Source: Stachybotrys elegans (taxonomy: Eukaryota; Ascomycota; Sordariomycetes; Hypocreales; Stachybotryaceae). From it: 64,000 nt of DNA. Where the stretch lies: assembly GCA_020746835.1 (NCBI GenBank), contig JAGPNK010000008.1, positions 310,001 to 374,000 of the forward strand. The letters run 5' to 3'. The notes beneath the pieces are model-generated. The model did no database searches, had not been told where the DNA came from, and was given only the letters and a program-made list of their open reading frames with translations. The translations under genes and the position numbers were made by a program. Position 1 is the first letter of the stretch. Every line of letters starts with the position of its first letter. Positions 11,650-22,928 of the stretch are shown piece after piece.

Positions 11650-14600
11650 TAAGATGATACCTATGGTGTTTGCTATTGATATGGTATACTGTTTGCAACT
11701 TGGCGTACAGCATTCGCATCTTGGCTAAGAGGGTGTTTTCTTTTCTCGGCGTTGAAGTCTTGACATGTGATGGGAATGAGAAATATAAATCCATCAAAAA
11801 TTGCCATGAAGCAAGCATAGAGATAGACAAGAATTATAATAACGCCATGACGATAAAAGCTGTCCATTTTAATGTTATTCGAAACAAGGGTCTCGGACTA
11901 TTTCATGCCATAACACATATATCAGTATCCGTATATGTATGGTGATGATCCCCCTCGGTTAATCTCAGTAGAGGTGAGTCGCGTACATGCACTCAAGACA
12001 CTGTGTATCACTTCATTTCCAGAAATGAGGATGCAGTTTGTAGATTACCTGGAACCCCTGGTGAACACAAACAGTTTAGGTCAGACGTCGTAGATTTGCG
12101 AAGAGGGAGCAAGCAGTTCGTGACACGCAGGCAGAAGTACACCTGTGTAGCTGCAACAGCCATGACTAGATATGTACGCAATCCTTGTTTAAGATGGAGG
12201 GCAGCCTTGAGCAGCAGTGATCGCCACCCTTGCATGCTACCCGCGTAGGAGGAGAGTTGCAAATCTTGGGGTAAGTTGGTGGAGGTAGATCATATGATCA
12301 ACCACTTGCAGTTGTATAAAGATAACCAAACCAACGCCACCGCATCTGTTGCCGTGATGATACATCGCAAGGCGGAGTTAACAGGGGTTAAAGCACTGGT
12401 CCAAGTCGTGGGAAATGGCGGACCGAGTGCTACGTGATAGGATAAGTCGGAGTAACTCAAGATATGAGTGTGGGTTGGACCATAAACTTGCACCGGCTTC
12501 GGAATACCAACTTTAAGGGTTCAGATGAGGGGTACATGCTTGTTGCCTCCTTATTATGGGCTGCACAAGATTGGCGGTGGCGCAACGCCTCACCACACGT
12601 CGCCGACAGCTTGATGATGTCCCCGAGTAAGTTTGATGCTGTGAATGATGTCAAGCGCCTCCGCTTTGAGCTTCGGGCTGGCCCAGCTAGCCAGAAGAAG
12701 TGAGGGGGATGAGCCGATAACAGGGCAGAGGAAGGCAATCGTACTGACTGCCGAGAAGGCAAGGTGGTCATCCTGAAGCATCACATTACACCAGCGATAT
12801 GTAATAGGCGAGAAGCACAGCATGGTGTGGCAGGGTCGGCGAAGCGGGCTCCCTCGGTCTAAGACCAAAGCTCCCCATCTCGGAAGCCGATATTCAAAGG
12901 GCACCCTCGTAAGAACAGACAAGGGGCAATGAGGGGAAGCCGGGCTGGAATACGGGAGCACGGTGTTCTATTTTCAGCATGCATTTGCCGCCCTTGGCGG
13001 GCAGGACAAAGGATGCCGTTGGACTGGACCCGAACCTGGCTGAGGAATCATTCAAGAGACTGGTAACGAGGGACAATTGCGGGCTTTTCTAGCCATGCCT
13101 ATTGGCCTTCTCTCCACTCGTTATCGTACGGTCGCCGACTTGCTCTATATTGGCGATTCGGATTTTTGTTCTTGGTAATTGACCGGGCCTTTGGCCGGCT
13201 GCAACCGGTGCAGTGCCTCTGTACATGCTGTACACCGATCCGAGATAGGAGACCGCCATTTGGACTCTTCAGGAGGTACTTTTTGTGTGGAGTTTGTCAT
13301 GGTGGGTTGGCCTTGGGGCAAACGTTTGATCATGCCCGTCCCTTGTAACACATTAATAAATGGACAACTATTACCGAGAGCGAACGGCTTCTAAATCCCA
13401 CGCCATTGCCATCGGTCCAACTAGCGGGCTGCTGGAGCTTCGTCCCGCCGATCAACATCCAACACGGGATGAAGGCGGTCACGGTGCGTTTGCCCGCTGC
13501 TAGAGGCATTTATTAGGAGCAGCTGTCCGCGATCCAACTGTCAGGCGCATCGGACTTGGCGATCGGCAGCCAAGGAGGGTTGGAGGGCCTCGAATCGTGA
13601 CAAGTATAATTATGCACAGGGAGGTGCTGCACATTTCCTGTCAGCAGGTCTCGTGAGACAAGCGGATAGCCCCGATAGTACGTGGCCTGGAGCCGACGAC
13701 ACAACACTTCAGCATCAGCATCAGCATTGGCATCGGCATGAAGTAGTATCGGGGCAACGTGGCCCATCCAAGTAGCACAATCAAGTCCTCGTGAGTGAGC
13801 GTGGCGAGATTAAGGGCATGGCAAGCTGGTTGCATGATTCCCTACGCTGACGCTGAGAGCTTGTGCGGGAAATAGACCAGGGAGCCAAGCCCATGCACTG
13901 CGACGATCTGAGTCTAGATTGGCCCAGCCGGCTATGCCGTTATGCTGCTGAGTATGTAGGCAGCCTGGTACGTACGGAGTACGGATACATAAGGGGGGGC
14001 TCTTGTTGAGTGAATCGCCCGCGGGATCAGTTCAATCCATAGACATTGGCCTTGGCGTGGCGAGGCGGTCGCAAAGGGGCAGAGAATCAGCCCAAACCCC
14101 CTTGATTAGGTCAAGGGCGCGCCAAGAGGAGCCAGAGCAGATGCGTGTAAGATTTCAATGAAGCACAGAGATACGACTGTACTGAGCTCAGCTGCCTCGG
14201 GTGGCTCGCCAATGGCAATGCTTGGCAGAGATTGGCCTGCATCGCACAGCCAACAACATCATATCATGGTCTAATTGCTCGGTCAATGGGAGGGCAATAT
14301 ATGCCGCCTTGTGAAATCACCAAGACAATATCAACATAGCCATGTACGATTAAATTGGCGGAGAACCCGGACCTACCTGAATCAATGGCACCAACGCCTT
14401 CGCCGACACACCATGGTACCGTCATCCTCTGACGCTGAGACCGGTGATGGGACGGTGCTGTGAGGCGGCGTCCCAGGCTCTCCCAACCCCCTGTGCGGAG
14501 CACTCGTCAGGCGCTCCAAGGCCCAGTTGCCAACTCCCCAGCATGAATGATCCCTGGCAGTGCCGTGGCGCGCGCCCTGGACTTGCCAGTCCAGGTAGGC

Positions 14601-16133
14601 CTTGCCGAGTCCCTCTGCCCTCTGGTGGCAAAGACCCGGCTATCTCGGTCACCTTAGGTACCGATCTTAGCTTGGGTATCAGCGAATACCTTCATGTTCA
14701 ACTTCCATCCAGGGGCTGCTGCGGTGCACTGAGGAGGTTGCTCCGTAGCCGCATCTCCAGACCCGAACTGCTGCGTGTGCTCGCCTGCCTACTACTACCT
14801 ATGTATGCACCTCGCGGAGACGTAGCATCGGCTCGGCTCATGCTGTTTGCTGAGGCGGTCCATTCTATGTATACACACGACAGGCGCGCCTTGCTCCACA
14901 TTTAGGCGTCAGAAAAGACAGTACCCATAGGTACATCCCACCCACTAGCCGTGCCCCTACCATAATAAGTACATAGGCCGGTTAATGAGACGGGTGTCCT
15001 CTCACAGTTGACCATTACAAAACACCAGAGATGCATGTCTGGTGCCAGCCACCTGGTTATCATGTGGACCGCTGTAGATGGAAGTGACATGGTCAAGGCC
15101 AGCTCTGCAGCTTGACCGTAGACTCGCCGTGAGTCGTGGCCGATTCACCACCTCATAGACTAAGTTGCCTCATGGATTTGGCGGTGCCTGGGGTCATGGG
15201 AATCGGTAGGTACCTGGTAGGTATAGTAGAGCCGCGGAGCCAAGACCTTTCCAAGGAGGTACTTCTCAGCAGCTACCGCCTACTAGGTACCTCGAGTTGC
15301 GTGCACTGACGCCCTGGGCGAGCAAGTACCTACCTCCTGGCTTTGGGCGAAAAGTGGGCGTGCAAGGCGCCCGTGCCCTCAAATTCCAATTCTCATCACG
15401 CTTGTCATTTCCTCCCCTTCCTCCTCCCTTCTCCTTCCACTTCTACTTCGCCCCACGCTCTCGACCTCTCCTCCGCCACCACCACCAACCCAAACCCAAA
15501 CCTTTTCCTGCTTTTTCTTTCTCTTCCACCATCAACCTATCGGTGTCTACGCCTCCAGCCCTTGCCCTTTATTGACGACATCGTTCTCGCGGCTGGAAAA
15601 ACTCGAATCTCTCTCGTCCCCGACCGTTCCACTCCGCATCACTCGGTCAGCATCACCGCCATCTCGTAACACTTTTACGAGGCGACTCTCAGCATCACCG
15701 CATCAGTAACATTCGAGCGGGTAAGGCATCATCGACCATCTCTTGAGTTTCACACTCCATACCCCTTCATCCTGGCTGCCTCTGCACACTTTGCTCTGCA
15801 GAGAGACCGGCAACTGCTGATCTCTCGGTGGTGACCGCTACTATCTGCGGGCTGCCCAACCAGGCCAAGCTTCACATGTGGTCAAAGCCACATCTCCCTT
15901 TGTCGTACACGCAGCCGATTCCCTTGTTCTCTTCGTTTCAATGTCCATTCACCGATGCCACTGACCTCTCCCATTTCCTTTATTATCCCGCACTCCTCCA
16001 CCTCACACCGCCTCATGCCCTTAGCCATCAGGACCAAGCTTACCAGTTTCACCAGCATCGCCCTCGAGACATATAACCTTCTCCGACACCGCCTCCTTCC
16101 GACTAGGAACGGAGTGCTACTCAAGTCGCGAAA
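11650..16133. other. 4.5 kb intergenic region upstream of casein kinase I
   Basis: No supportable gene; frames are short and without motifs. It holds one TACTCCGTAC-type decamer (13972-13981, reverse orientation) and two AGGTACCT palindromes at 15208 and 15285. The last 750 bp are CT-rich and resemble the leader of the kinase gene, with a possible leader-intron donor (GTAAGG) near 15721. Confidence 0.5.
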
Positions 16134-17451
16134 ATGACGACCATGGACCTCCGCGTCGGTAACAAATACCGTATCGGCCGAAAGATTGGTAGTGGCTCCT
16201 TTGGCGATATCTACCTTGGTACCAACATCATCTCCGGTGAGGAGATTGCCATCAAGCTTGAGTCCGTCAAGGCCAAGCACCCCCAGCTCGAGTATGAGGC
16301 TCGTGTGTACAAGTCCCTCGCCGGTGGTGTCGGTATCCCCTTCGTTCGCTGGTTCGGAACCGAGTGCGATTACAACGCCATGGTTCTTGATCTGCTCGGC
16401 CCCAGTCTGGAGGATCTCTTCAACTTCTGTAACCGCAAGTTCTCTCTGAAGACGGTACTGCTTCTTGCCGATCAGCTTATCTCCCGCATCGAGTACATCC
16501 ACGCCAAGTCTTTCATTCACCGAGATATCAAGCCCGACAACTTCCTCATGGGCATCGGCAAGCGAGGCAACCAGGTCAACGTGATTGATTTCGGTCTTGC
16601 CAAGAAGTACCGCGACCCCAAGACTCACTTCCACATTCCCTACCGTGAGAACAAGAACCTGACTGGTACCGCTCGCTATGCCTCCATCAACACCCATCTC
16701 GGTGTCGAGCAGTCTCGTCGTGATGACATGGAGTCTCTGGGCTACGTCATGCTCTACTTCTGCCGTGGCTCTCTCCCCTGGCAGGGCCTCAAGGCTGCTA
16801 CCAAGAAGCAGAAGTATGACCGCATCATGGAGAAGAAGATGACCACCCCCACCGAGGTTCTGTGCCGTGGCTTCCCCAACGAGTTTGCCATCTACCTCAA
16901 CTACACTCGATCTCTCCGTTTCGATGACAAGCCCGACTACAGCTATCTCCGCAAGATCTTCCGTGATCTCTTCGTCCGCGAGGGATTCCAGTACGACTAC
17001 GTCTTCGATTGGACCGTCTACAAGTACCAGAAGAACGCCCAGGCCATTGCTCAGGCTGCCGGCCAGGGCAACCCCGAGGAGGACGACAAGGCTCGTGCTG
17101 GCCGCGCACCCGCCGCCGCTGGCACCCCGGCCGTCGCCAAGCCTAACGCTATTCCCAGCTCTCGCCGCAAGATGCTCGAACGCGGATCCGGTGCTGGCGT
17201 TGACACTCCCGATACCAACCGTGCCATCGGCGGAAGCGACAGGATGTGAGTGTCTCAGCAAACCCAGCCCACAGACTATCCTTGTAAGGGATTTTATTAT
17301 TTCCTTGATGAGTCTTGAGTGCTGTTTGAATACCATTTCTCAGAAGACATCATTGTGCTGACAATCATGGCTAACTCAGTGGACGATGAACAGGCTTCGC
17401 TCTGCTTCCAAGGGAGCGGGACATGCCTCAGGCAACTATCGACCAGCATGA
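16134..17451 (+). CDS. ck-1a: Casein kinase I (CK1 delta/epsilon type, Hrr25/Hhp1/CK-1a orthologue)
   Basis: Exons 16134-17245 and 17394-17451 give 389 aa. Residues about 11-285 are a CK1 kinase domain: glycine loop [14 protein letters not shown]-binding Lys41 (AIKLES), catalytic HRDIKPDN at 129-136, DFGLAKKY from Asp152, and the CK1 hallmark [15 protein letters not shown] replacing the usual APE motif. The tail is short and Ala/Pro-rich. It phosphorylates acidic or primed Ser/Thr sites; in Neurospora CK-1a acts on the clock protein FRQ, and yeast Hrr25 acts in traffic, repair and meiosis. The second exon matters: the first-exon frame stops at 17249 inside the intron (donor GTGAGT at 17246, acceptor AACAG at 17393), whereas splicing adds [20 protein letters not shown], an ending I recall as conserved in mould CK1. 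It has no prenylation-type CC end, so it is not of the Yck membrane class. Confidence 0.95.
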
Positions 17452-19497
17452 ACAAGCCTCTTTCCTAGTCGAATCCGGCCCCTTGATTACCTGGCACTAG
17501 CGACACGGTTAACGAGATGCGGTGGAACATTGCTGCTTCGACCGTCCTGTACACGAATAGCTTGGACAAGCTAACGAGTCCCCCGACTCGGAGAAGCTAC
17601 TCGTGCTTGAAGGACTGGAGTCGAACTGTCGGTTCCCCGGTTCACCACTCGCGAATTTTTTTCCTTGCATATTTCCTACGCATTGCTTTATCTTGCTCTT
17701 CGACGAATTTGTGGTTTACGACTTAACGCATGGCTCGGGTAAGCCGAGAGAAACATGTCGTGACGTGGAAGTTGGCCTTGGCCGCTTCCCGTCGCAACTG
17801 GCTCTCGGACTTGTCTGGACGGCACTTCCGGTGTTCTGCTCAGCGGGACACTGTAACTCATGAGAACCAGTAATGTCAGGGTTGTGACTATTGGCAACAT
17901 GGGGGCCGCGTGAAGCCTAGGCGACCTCGATATTCCACAACTTCAACAGGCTGGATCGGGATGCTCTGTTCAAACTCTCCATCCCTATCCGAAGCCCAGT
18001 CGTTGCGGTACAGCTGCGTTGTCATGGGGCTATTTCTTACTCAATTTCCCTTTCATTCTTATTGTTTTTTTGACCGCTACGCATCTGATTAATTTCTCTT
18101 CGTTTCCTTATCGACCTGCCGAATGTCTTGGCCATGACGCTCCTGCTCAACCTGAGGTTGCTCACATACGGTGCCGGATGTGGCTTGAAGGTAACTCATC
18201 TCAAGTCAAACTCCTGCTTATCCTGCCAATCACGAGCTGCTCATTGATGGTTGTGGTCGCGAATCTTGGTGTTGTCCGCCGACTCGGATGGTTGCCGCCA
18301 AGTTTGCTCCGAGGACGGCGATGGATGAAGCGCGCCACTGGCCTACGGTAGTTGGTAATCCGGTTCGGGACAAGCAGGAGATGGCGACATGAGTTCACCC
18401 AGATACGGTACACCGTGCACTCATCAGGAAGTCATTCGAAGGGTTCGGCATTGGCCAATGTGCTGTGGGCTCGCCGGACACTAGGATGCATTCCCATCAG
18501 CCGAAGCTGTACTGGAATGGAGGATTCGAAAGCCAAGCAGACAATACATGGTAGATAGTGGTCAAGCAATTCAAAGTTTGTTAGTTTTTGCACCAGTACT
18601 CCCCCTGTTCTGATTCGTGAAGTCACCGCTGGTCTATGAGTGGTCTGGATTGGTACGTGTGATGAGGGGATATTAGGGGCGTAAAGTCAGCCACATGTGC
18701 CCTTAACCAGCAGGGCTGTGACCACGCTCAAACGAGGAGGAGGCGTGGAACCTAGGCTGCTGACCAGGAAGCCATAGCCAAAATGGTGACGGTTCAACAA
18801 TGAAATACATGATTGAACTTTGACATAATCGGGCCATATAGAACTTCCTCAGCTGTCACCGTGGACCAATCCTGTTGATTGCTTGTCACAAGTAGGAAAT
18901 GCATGTACATCATTTGGTACTACTAGGTAGTGGGCTGGTACTAAGTGAGTCCTTAGTAGTACCTTGATATTCGATTCATGTCGAGGTGTCATCAAGGTTA
19001 GCTGTAATGAGACCTGCCCACACGTTCACGTTCGCGTGCATGTGCTCAGCTCTCTCTCCTAGATTTTTCTTGATTTCCTGTATTGCCACGATCCGGAATT
19101 GAACCAGCCCCTACAGTATTGAATCACTTTCAGGAACCAAAGATCTCGGAACTATTGAGGTAATCTCAACGCTTAATTCTTTGGGCCCGTCCCCTCTTGC
19201 CTGAACCGGCAGCTAGGGGTAGCCTCAGCGGAGTTAGTACGGAGTAGTGCAACCTGTAGTGGGCGAGTGGTCGGAACCTTGCCTGCCCGGATCCTGAGGA
19301 GGTAGGAGGTACTACTGGCCTAGGTAAGCAGTCGGGCACTTGAAGGTCAGGAGGCCAGACCAGGGAGCCCTGCACCTGCATCTGACCTCACCTGCACTGG
19401 GCGTCGATGGAGAGAATCCACAGTGCCTTGGTAGATCCAGATCCAAGCCACTACCTGACCGCGTGCGTCGTCTTGTCATCCCGCATCACTCAGGACC
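17452..19497. other. Intergenic: CK1 3' end and promoter of the 5-phosphatase
   Basis: No gene is recognised. It contains one reverse-orientation TACTCCGTAC decamer at 19237-19246, about 250 bp before the downstream ATG. Otherwise unremarkable mixed composition. Confidence 0.5.
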
Positions 19498-21047
19498 ATG
19501 TCGACAACGACGACGACGACAACCGGCAACATGGCTCCCACGACGCTTGATCTTCTGGTATTGACGTTCAATTGCGCCAAAAACTTCATCAACGCCGCCG
19601 TCTTCGCCAACCACCTTCAGGCCGCCTTCGGGCAGAATGCCACTGGGTTGCCCGACCTGGTTGTCCTGTAAGCCTACCACAGACTCACCGTCCCCTTGGG
19701 CATGGAATGAGTTCGATGCTTGCCAGTGACGCTCCCGATAGCTAAACTCTTGTATAAAGCTCGCTCCAGGAAATCGCGCCTATGGGGCATTCTTTCATCG
19801 GAGGCTACTTCCTGAACCCTTACGTAGCTCGTTTCGAAGAGGCTATCAACCTAGCGGCAGTCCAGTACGATGACGAACGGCAAAATGCGGTGTCTGTGAC
19901 CCCGACACAGCAAGGGCCGAAGAAGCACTACTCGCTTGTCAAGACGGGGAACGTGGGATATACGGCCCTTCTCCTTTTCGCCCGCGACCCCGACCGCTTA
20001 CGAGACATACAAGAGGCCGAGGTCGGGTTTGGCGCTGCTGACATGGGAAACAAGGGAGCTGTAGGCGTGAGGGCTTTGTACCAGGTCAGCCAGGATGCCT
20101 GCACAGAGGTGACGTTTGTTGCTACGCATCTGGCGGCCATGGAGTGGAATCTGCACCGCCGGAATGCCAACTGGGCTGCTATAATGAGGGGGATGGCGTT
20201 TGAGAACCCGGAGGCGATCGTGGCCAACTCCAAGAAGACCGAGGAGCCCGTTTCCCGGCCCTCGAGCGATGCCGATGCTGGCGAGCGTGCCCGCCTGCTT
20301 CCAGACGAGAATGATGAAGGTCACATGCGGTTGCGGCAGCGTCTGCATGAGATATCCGTCTTCAAGCCTGGGTCGCACCTGTTCGTTGCAGGAGACCTGA
20401 ACTACCGCATCTCCACGTCCTCACCACCTCCGAATGCCGCCTTCCCGAACATGGACCCCGACTCGGAACACCACTACTCCAAATTCTTGCACCTGGATCA
20501 GTTGACACGCGAGAAAGCCGCAGGGAGAACAATGCATGGGCTCTCTGAGTCACAGATCCGCTTCCCGCCGACGTACAAGTACGACGTCCTGCCACAGAAG
20601 ACGGCCGATGAGCACGAGGTGCCGTGGGAATTCGCCCCTCACCGCTATCCCAGCTGGACGGATCGTGTTCTCTACCTGGATCTTCCGTCTTGGGTAAAGG
20701 AAGGACCCGAGAGCCCGGCTATGAATGTGCGTGCCTACAACGCCATGCCGGTGATCCGGACAAGCGACCACCGCCCAGTGTTTCTTCGTATCGAAGTTCC
20801 TCTCGTCTCCCCCTCTGACCTCGCCCCTCCGCCCGAACTCACTGAGTTGTCGTCCTCCACGGATCCGCGTGTGCGTCTGCCAATGGAGCTTGACCCAGAG
20901 GCCTGGGAGCGGCGTGCTGCCGCCAGAAAGCGCGAGGTCATGGCTGGCTGGTCTATGCTCCTATGGAGCACAAAGCAGGGGGCCTTGGTACTGACGTCGA
21001 TGGTAGCATTGGGTGCGGGAGCCTACTGGCTGTACAGGTCCTCCTGA
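19498..21047 (+). CDS. INP54: Inositol polyphosphate 5-phosphatase, tail-anchored (Inp54-like)
   Basis: Exons 19498-19667 and 19760-21047 give 485 aa. The junction reads DLVVL|SLQEIAPMGHSF, which reconstitutes the QE metal-binding motif of the endonuclease/exonuclease/phosphatase fold. Further family motifs follow: GNKGAVGVR, FVATHLAAMEWNLHRRN, VAGDLNYRIS, PPTYKYD, PSWTDRVLY and the terminal catalytic SDHRPVF. The catalytic domain spans about residues 18-345. The last 22 residues (from GALVLTSMVALGAGAYW) form one hydrophobic helix followed by YRSS, typical of a tail anchor. Yeast Inp54 is an ER tail-anchored PI(4,5)P2 5-phosphatase, and this has the same architecture, though longer. The acceptor is AAAG at 19759, chosen because the nearer CAG at 19769 breaks frame. 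The gene converges on the PKA gene. Confidence 0.88.
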
Positions 21048-21622
21048 GCCTTGCTCCATACTTCCCTTTGTATGTGCTGGGCTTGACGATGACGATTACC
21101 GGGGTATGTGGGCGCTAGATAAAGAGCTTGGGAGATATTGTGTCTTTCACGGATGAAACCAAGGTTGCTACTAACTGAGAGGCCGATGGAGGGTTGTATT
21201 CTTAGTATGTACAATTAGTCCTGCATGAGCCTTGACAGAAATCATTAACGAAAACATGAACTATACTACAGCTGAGCCTTTGCCGCTCACTTGAAACGTA
21301 ATGCGTAGCTAGCAACCAACGCAATGGTACTGCCTCCCATCGCCGGGCCCCCTTCTTTGATGTATGTGATTATTTCTTGGGCCATATCCAGTGTCAGGAT
21401 GCCTCGTATTGTCGTCAAGCGTATCGTAGTCTTACACAACTATTTGTCGATGGTAGTCCAATGTGTATGTGATGGACGTCTAGATGATGAGATGGTGTAT
21501 TAAGGGTTGGTGAATCGGCCAAGAACAAGGTTGGGGACACAGCAAGCTGTTCTTGGACATGTTCCCCGCGGTATAGTTATTATATGCAGCCGAGCCCGCG
21601 GCTTGCCGAGGAGAAGGGACGT
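21048..21622. other. Convergent intergenic region (3' ends of 5-phosphatase and PKA genes)
   Basis: 575 bp, AT-richer than the flanking coding DNA. It should hold both 3' UTRs and terminators. No gene is seen. Confidence 0.5.
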
Positions 21623-22928
21623 TTAGAAATCCTTGAAGTATTGGTCGTACTTCTGTGCCATGTCGTCGGTATATATCTCCTGGTTGTTCGACTCCTCGGG
21701 ATATGTGTCGAAACACTGCGTGTCGCCTGGGTATCGGATCGGGGGGATGATGGGGCCGCGGGTTCGCCTGTTGTAGAGGTCGTCCCAGTTGACGCCGTCG
21801 AAGAAGGGGTGGCTCTTGACGCGAGCGGCACCACCGCTGATGTTGCCAAGTCGCCGGGATCGATCAACGGTGCAGAAGGAGCGGATGATGTCCTTTGCGA
21901 CGTCGGACACGGGAGGTTCTTGGGGGAAGAGGACGGGCTTCTCGACGATTCTATTTGGGGGGGAGGGTGGTGAGTTTTCATGGTTTGAAAGAGTCGGCAA
22001 GGGCCACTTACTGTTTGTAAATCTCGATGGGATTGCGGTGCCAGAATGGGGGGTAGCCCGTCAAGAACTCGAATATCAGAATCCCTAGCGCCCACCAGTC
22101 GACGGCTGTTGTGTGACCCTTGTTATGAATCACCTCGGGCGCCAGATATTCGGGGGTTCCGCAGAGAGTGTACGTCTCTACGGGGCGGCTGTCCCGGTAG
22201 CCCAGACGCTTCGCGAAGCCAAAGTCGACGAGCTTGATGTGGCCATCCTTGTCGATGAGCAGGTTCTCGGGCTTCAAGTCACGGTAAGCGACTCCGCCCT
22301 GGTGCTCGTGGAGGTACTCGAGGACGAGGACAATCTCGGCGGCGTAGAAGCGGGCGACGGGCTCGTTGAAGTGGCGGAACTTGCGCAGGTAGCTGAAGAG
22401 CTCGCCGCCGGGGACGTAGTCGAGGAGCATGTAGAGGGCATCGTGGTCGGAGAAGGAGGCGAGGAGGTTGGTGATGAAGGGGTGGCCGGCGACGTCGGCG
22501 AGGACGGCGCGCTCGTGGCGGACGTGGTCGATCTGCTTGAGGCGGACGACTTCGGTCTTGCGGAGGATCTTGAGTGCGTAGACCTGCGCGTTGGGGTTCT
22601 GGTCGTCGGAGGGGGCGCTGTTGGCCGGGCGCACGAGGCAGACGCGGGCAAAGGTGCCTGCGGTCGAAGAGTGGCATTAGCAGAGGCAGCCAACACAGGC
22701 GGGGGGAGAGATCATACCGGTACCGAGCGTGCGGACAATGGCAAAGTCGCTGGGCTTGAACTTTGGCGTGGCGGGGAGCGGCTCTGAAGAGGAAGAGGCG
22801 TTGACGGCGCTGGTGGTGGTGGTGGTGGTGTTTGCGATTTGCGATTGCGATTGCGCCGCGCTAGCATCCATGTGCCTGTTGTTCCCAGGCGGGAGCGCTG
22901 CGTGGTTCTGGGCGACTAGAGCAGCCAT
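21623..22928 (-). CDS. pkac-2: cAMP-dependent protein kinase catalytic subunit, second type (PkaC2-like)
   Basis: Exons on the minus strand are 22928-22718, 22657-22012 and 21950-21623, giving 394 aa. After a 60-residue N-terminus rich in Thr/Ser/Asn comes an AGC kinase domain: glycine loop LGTGTFARV (rebuilt across intron 1), ALKIL lysine, YRDLKPEN at about 195-202, DFGFAKR and the activation loop YTLCGTPEYLAPEV. The AGC tail ends in YFKDF, the terminal hydrophobic motif of PKA. It phosphorylates R-R-x-S/T sites when freed from the regulatory subunit by cAMP. The short N-terminus and absence of long Gln tracts point to the second, usually minor, mould isoform rather than the main CPK1/PkaC1. 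Intron lengths are 60 and 61 bp. It diverges from the TBC gene and converges with the 5-phosphatase. Confidence 0.9.

Noticed and set aside
15882..17336. 484-codon open frame antisense to casein kinase I
   Set aside because: It mirrors the codon bias of the kinase; the protein has no motifs and the sense strand is unambiguous CK1.
22113..22787. 224-codon + frame opposite the PKA gene
   Set aside because: Val/Glu/Gly-rich shadow of the kinase; crosses a PKA intron without splice logic.
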